The notes under the pieces are model-generated. The model was not told the DNA's origin. It did no database searches and was given only the letters and a program-made list of their open reading frames with translations. Position numbers and translations under genes: made by a program. A stretch of DNA of 64,000 nucleotides from Aerococcus mictus (GTDB lineage: Bacteria > Bacillota > Bacilli > Lactobacillales > Aerococcaceae), in contig NZ_CP132985.1 of NCBI RefSeq assembly GCF_003286595.3, positions 124,001-188,000 on the forward strand, read 5' to 3'. Each line of letters starts with the position of its first letter. Position 1 is the stretch's first letter. Of this stretch, positions 60,943-64,000 are shown piece by piece.

Positions 60943-61957
60943 GGGTGACTCCTTCCTGACTAGCGGAAATATAGTCCTGTAAAAGCTGGTAGGCAGCGCC
61001 AGAATCAATGATTTGGCGAGCCAGGTCAATTCCTGCTTCTAGGCTATCGACTTTTCTAGCGGCGTAGAGACCAGCTGCGGCATTGAGGAGGGTGATGTCC
61101 CGTTTGGCGCCGTGCTCTTTGCCGGTTAAGATGTCGATAGTAATTTGGGCGTTGTCTGCTGGCGTTCCGCCGACAATGTCAGCTTTTTGGTAGTTAGGGA
61201 AACCGTAGTCTTCCGGTTTGATGGTGAAGCTTTCTTCATAGTCACCATCGAAGAAGAGGGCGGAAGTCGGTGCGGAGATAGAGATTTCATCCATCCCGTC
61301 CTGGCCGTAAATTACTAGTCCGCGTTCAACCCCTAAGTTCTTAATGACCTTGGCCATGGGCTGAATTAAATCTTCCTGGTAGACCCCCAGCACTTGGTAT
61401 TTGGGTTTGGCCGGGTTAGTGATGGGACCTAGGATATTGAAAATCGTCTTAATCCCCAAGTCTTGCCGGACTCCGCTAACATTTTTCATAGAGAGGTGGT
61501 AGTTTTGGGCAAAGAGGAAGCAGATCCCGACTTGGTCTAGTAATTGATTGGCTAGGTCAGGATCTTGGTAGAGGTTGATGCCTAGCGCTTCAATACAGTC
61601 CGCCGCACCTGATTTAGAAGAGGCTGATCGGTTACCGTGTTTAGTAACGGGAACGCCAGCTGCGGCAATAATTAGGGAAGCGGTCGTTGAAATGTTGAAG
61701 GAATAGGATTGGTCGCCACCGGTTCCGACAATTTCTAGAGTGTCTTTTTGCGTGTCGATACTTTTGGCTTGGTCACGCATAGCTGCTGCAGCTCCTGCAA
61801 TTTCTTGGTCACTGGCGCCTTTAATGGCTAGGGCGGTTAGGTAGGCAGCCATTTGCGCTTGGCTGACTTGGCCAGACATCATGGCCTTAACCGCTTGGTA
61901 GGATTCTTGGTAAGATAAGTCTTGATGATTAATTAATTGTTCGATTGCTGCTTTCAT
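60914..61957 (-). CDS. trpD: Anthranilate phosphoribosyltransferase
   Basis: 347 aa. PRPP-binding VGTGGDQSYSFNIST, KHGNRSASSKSGAADCIEALG and FLFAQNYHLSM. First structural gene after two T-boxes; trpE and trpG, usually ahead of it, are not here, so anthranilate must come from elsewhere in the genome or from outside. Confidence 0.96.
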   Translation of the reverse strand: MKAAIEQLINHQDLSYQESYQAVKAMMSGQVSQAQMAAYLTALAIKGASDQEIAGAAAAMRDQAKSIDTQKDTLEIVGTGGDQSYSFNISTTASLIIAAAGVPVTKHGNRSASSKSGAADCIEALGINLYQDPDLANQLLDQVGICFLFAQNYHLSMKNVSGVRQDLGIKTIFNILGPITNPAKPKYQVLGVYQEDLIQPMAKVIKNLGVERGLVIYGQDGMDEISISAPTSALFFDGDYEESFTIKPEDYGFPNYQKADIVGGTPADNAQITIDILTGKEHGAKRDITLLNAAAGLYAARKVDSLEAGIDLARQIIDSGAAYQLLQDYISASQEGVTHDLEAVSLT

Positions 61958-61987
61958 TGGTGTTCTCTCCTTTTTAGCTCTTAATAG

Positions 61988-62275
61988 ACAAAAAAACTTG
62001 CCCTTATAACTAACTTCATTGCTGATTAGTTATAAGGACAAGTTGTTTAACCTGCGGTACCACCTTGATTGGCATCCCTCGATGCCCACTTAGGAGCGGT
62101 CACTCTGACCACCCGGCTGCTGATAACGCCAGCCTTGCGTCTTGCTTCTGGCTTTAGTTAAAGCCCTTGGCAAGCCTTCCAAAGGTCCATCGCTAAGGCC
62201 AACTAAACGTCTCCCATCACCACGTTCTTGCTTTAAGTTAGCTACTTAGCTATTCCTTCGTCATAAGTTTGATTT
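61988..62275 (-). promoter_or_regulatory. T-box leader 2 (proximal to trpD)
   Basis: On minus it contains AAGGTGGTACCGCAGG (62050-62065) followed by a terminator: AACTTGTCCTTATAACTA with TAGTTATAAGGGCAAGTT and T7. Upstream stem I candidates contain TTGG, consistent with a UGG (Trp) specifier. Confidence 0.9.
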
Positions 62276-62282
62276 GCAAATA

Positions 62283-62585
62283 AAAAAGCGTTTATCCATA
62301 AAACATTAAAAAGTTAATGTTCTAAGGACAAGCGCTTTTCAACCTGCGGTGCCACCTTAATTGATCGTTTGGACGATCCTCTCGAGATAAGCCAAGCAGC
62401 TTATCCCTCAACCCAGCTAACGGGGGTCAATCCGTTATGGCTACTCTCCAGTTCACCATACCCTCCAAGGCCCATCCATTAAACTAATCAGACGCTCTCA
62501 CCCTTCGTCCTCGCTAATGATTAGTGGTTTAATGTTACTTCCTCTTTAACGGTTTCTCGATTTCATCCATCATAGCCAAGTCTAT
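62283..62585 (-). promoter_or_regulatory. T-box leader 1 (distal)
   Basis: On minus it contains AAGGTGGCACCGCAGG (62341-62356), then a terminator from AAAGCGCTTGTCC to AAACGCTTTTTTA. Stem I: ATTAAACCACTAATCA pairs with TGATTAGTTTAAT, and TGG follows at once, the expected Trp codon. Confidence 0.9.
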
Positions 62586-62864
62586 TGATAAAAGCAAGAT
62601 AAATTTAATTTTTATGAATTTTGATTATATGATCTAAATTGATCGCTTGAATCGATCCAGGATAATTCATATGATCCTGACAATAATAGCTAAATAATAG
62701 CTAATGGCTTCTTGGACAAATTTTGTCGTACCTTCTCCTGCAAAGTTGTCGATGTTTTGGGGGAAGTTCTAAGAATAAGCTTTTGTGAGTTAATCAGACT
62801 TTTTATGATTAGGAAGAGAATGTTATACTTAATAAACCGAGATGTCAGGAAAGGAGCGGTAGAG

Positions 62865-63557
62865 ATGGCTGAGAGAATATTTGTGGTTGAGGACGATCCG
62901 GTGATTGCGGCCGGATTGGAGCGGGAACTGACCAAGTGGCACTATCAGGTCAAAAGGGCAGAAAACTTTGAAGCTATTGATCAGGAATGTCGAAATTTTG
63001 ACCCCCATTTAGTCCTCTTAGATTTGAACTTGCCGTCCTATGATGGTTATTACTGGTGTCAGATGATCCGTAAAGACAGTGCGGTTCCCATCCTTTTTCT
63101 ATCGGCCCGCGATACCAGTATGGACCAGGTCATGGCCATGCAGGTAGGGGGCGACGACTATGTCACCAAACCCATCGACCTGCCCCTCTTGCTGGCCAAG
63201 GTCCAAGCCCTCTTACGCCGGGCCTATCGTTATAGTTCAGCCAGTGAGCTCTTGTCCTTTGCTGGGGTTCAACTGGATCCCACTAAGGCGAGGCTGCTTT
63301 ACCAAGGTCAGGCTAGCGACTTAACTGCTACGGAATTGCTGATCCTCAAGCAACTCTTTCAAGCCCAAGGGGACTATGTCAGCCGGGAAAGCTTGATGGA
63401 GGAATGTTGGTTGGGGGAGAGTTATATTGATGACAATACCTTAGCGGTCAATATTTCCCGCTTGCGTAAGAAATTGGCCCAACTGGGGCTGGCAGACTTT
63501 ATCAAGACCAAGAAGCGAGTAGGCTATGCCTTAAATGAGGAGGTTGCTAGTCAGTGA
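62865..63557 (+). CDS. OmpR-family response regulator (BceR-like)
   Basis: 230 aa from ATG 62865 with AAAGGAGCGG upstream. Receiver: VVEDDPVIAAG, Asp in LVLLDLNLPSYDG, Lys in YVTKPID. C-terminal winged helix with DLTATELLILKQLF and NTLAVNISRLRKKL. TATACTT at 62825 is a likely -10. Overlaps the kinase start; close to BceR/GraR-type regulators that react to cell-envelope antibiotics. Confidence 0.9.
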   Translation: MAERIFVVEDDPVIAAGLERELTKWHYQVKRAENFEAIDQECRNFDPHLVLLDLNLPSYDGYYWCQMIRKDSAVPILFLSARDTSMDQVMAMQVGGDDYVTKPIDLPLLLAKVQALLRRAYRYSSASELLSFAGVQLDPTKARLLYQGQASDLTATELLILKQLFQAQGDYVSRESLMEECWLGESYIDDNTLAVNISRLRKKLAQLGLADFIKTKKRVGYALNEEVASQ

Positions 63558-64000
63558 AAGACTTTTTGAAGCGTCAAGGCTTGACTCTTTTTACTATGAC
63601 TTTTACCTTTCTGGTCTTAGTATTAGCGGTCCTACTCTTTGATTTAGATGCCCTGGTCGCCCGTTTTCTCTTGCTTTTCTTGGCTTTCTTTTATGGATTG
63701 ACCTTGCTGTTGGCTTACTGGCTGACCGGGCGGCAGGTGGACTACCACCAGCTCTATCTGGATAGTCAGGCCAAGGCTGAAGCTGACCGGGTCCAAGCTG
63801 ACCTAGTTAAGCAGGAGCAGCAGGGCTATTTTTTGACTTGGCTCCATCAGATTAAGACGCCAATCGCAGCCGCCAAGCTCCTTATCCAGGACTTGGAGCC
63901 GCAAAGAAAGGATGATTTGGAAGCCCAGCTATTGGCGATCGAAAATTATATCACCATGGTTCTCACCTATTTGAAGGTAAGTAATGAGCAGAAGAACCTG
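63554..64000 (+). CDS. Sensor histidine kinase, BceS-like, 5' part
   Basis: GTG start overlapping the regulator stop by four nt; runs off the window after 149 codons. Two TM helices (residues ~13-30 and 36-60) with almost no extracellular loop, then a short linker and the DHp His in FLTWLHQIKTPIAAAKLL. This is the intramembrane-sensing type that usually works with a BceAB transporter, whose genes would lie to the right. Confidence 0.88.
   Translation, partial: MKDFLKRQGLTLFTMTFTFLVLVLAVLLFDLDALVARFLLLFLAFFYGLTLLLAYWLTGRQVDYHQLYLDSQAKAEADRVQADLVKQEQQGYFLTWLHQIKTPIAAAKLLIQDLEPQRKDDLEAQLLAIENYITMVLTYLKVSNEQKNL

Noticed and set aside
60943..61029. Upstream extension of trpC
   Set aside because: It lies in the trpD coding sequence; ATG 60942 has AAGGAGT and fits the TrpC N-terminus.

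Overview
The window looks like a chromosomal segment of a low-GC Firmicute of the order Lactobacillales, most likely an Aerococcus or close relative. Reasons are the gene types (luxS, RlmD/RlmCD-type methyltransferases without Fe-S cysteines, ECF transporters, T-box leaders, BceRS-like two-component systems), strong Shine-Dalgarno sites and compact operons. The genus is inference. Host genes are moderately GC-balanced; one 12.8 kb block (about 9520-22297) is clearly AT-richer and foreign.

Layout. 1-5651: phosphonate-type ABC transporter (phnD partial, phnC, two phnE), a cytosolic 5'-nucleotidase-like phosphoesterase and a LacI-family regulator. 5728-7982: luxS, a frameshifted aldo/keto reductase and an alpha/beta hydrolase. 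8163-9818: RlmD-family rRNA methyltransferase whose last ~100 codons come from an inserted element. About 9520-22297: the element, with an IS3 remnant, a CopZ-like metallochaperone, erm(A)/erm(TR) with both leader peptides, decayed ICE genes, a cryptic replicon module (tyrosine integrase, gene II/X-like Rep, OB-fold protein) and a large serine recombinase. The last codons of the recombinase are the displaced native 3' end of rlmD. This gives a readable attL/attR pair.

22543-40000: small proteins, an RDD membrane protein, a ParE/Phd toxin-antitoxin pair, an ECF transporter with two tandem SAM-hydroxide adenosyltransferases, a Vga-like ABC-F protein behind a possible drug-sensing leader, a frameshifted membrane protein, an isochorismatase-like hydrolase, a second RlmD paralogue, and a TetR-controlled ABC-2 exporter. 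39776-44459: a two-component system with an FtsX-type ABC exporter. 45140-48301: a T-box operon (TIGR04076 protein, aldo/keto reductase, NhaC-like transporter).

48486-52531 (minus): siderophore ABC transporter plus a double-PAS protein. Then come alkylation repair genes (tag, ogt), an alpha/beta hydrolase, an RHH/SPFH pair, and trpDCFBA (minus) behind two tandem T-boxes with no trpE/trpG. The window ends inside another BceRS-like two-component system.

The most notable points are the double gene-end exchange at rlmD, the replicon module with two identically spaced motif copies and an array of small hairpins, a probable ATC start codon for the siderophore ATPase, and several gene-disrupting single-base changes.
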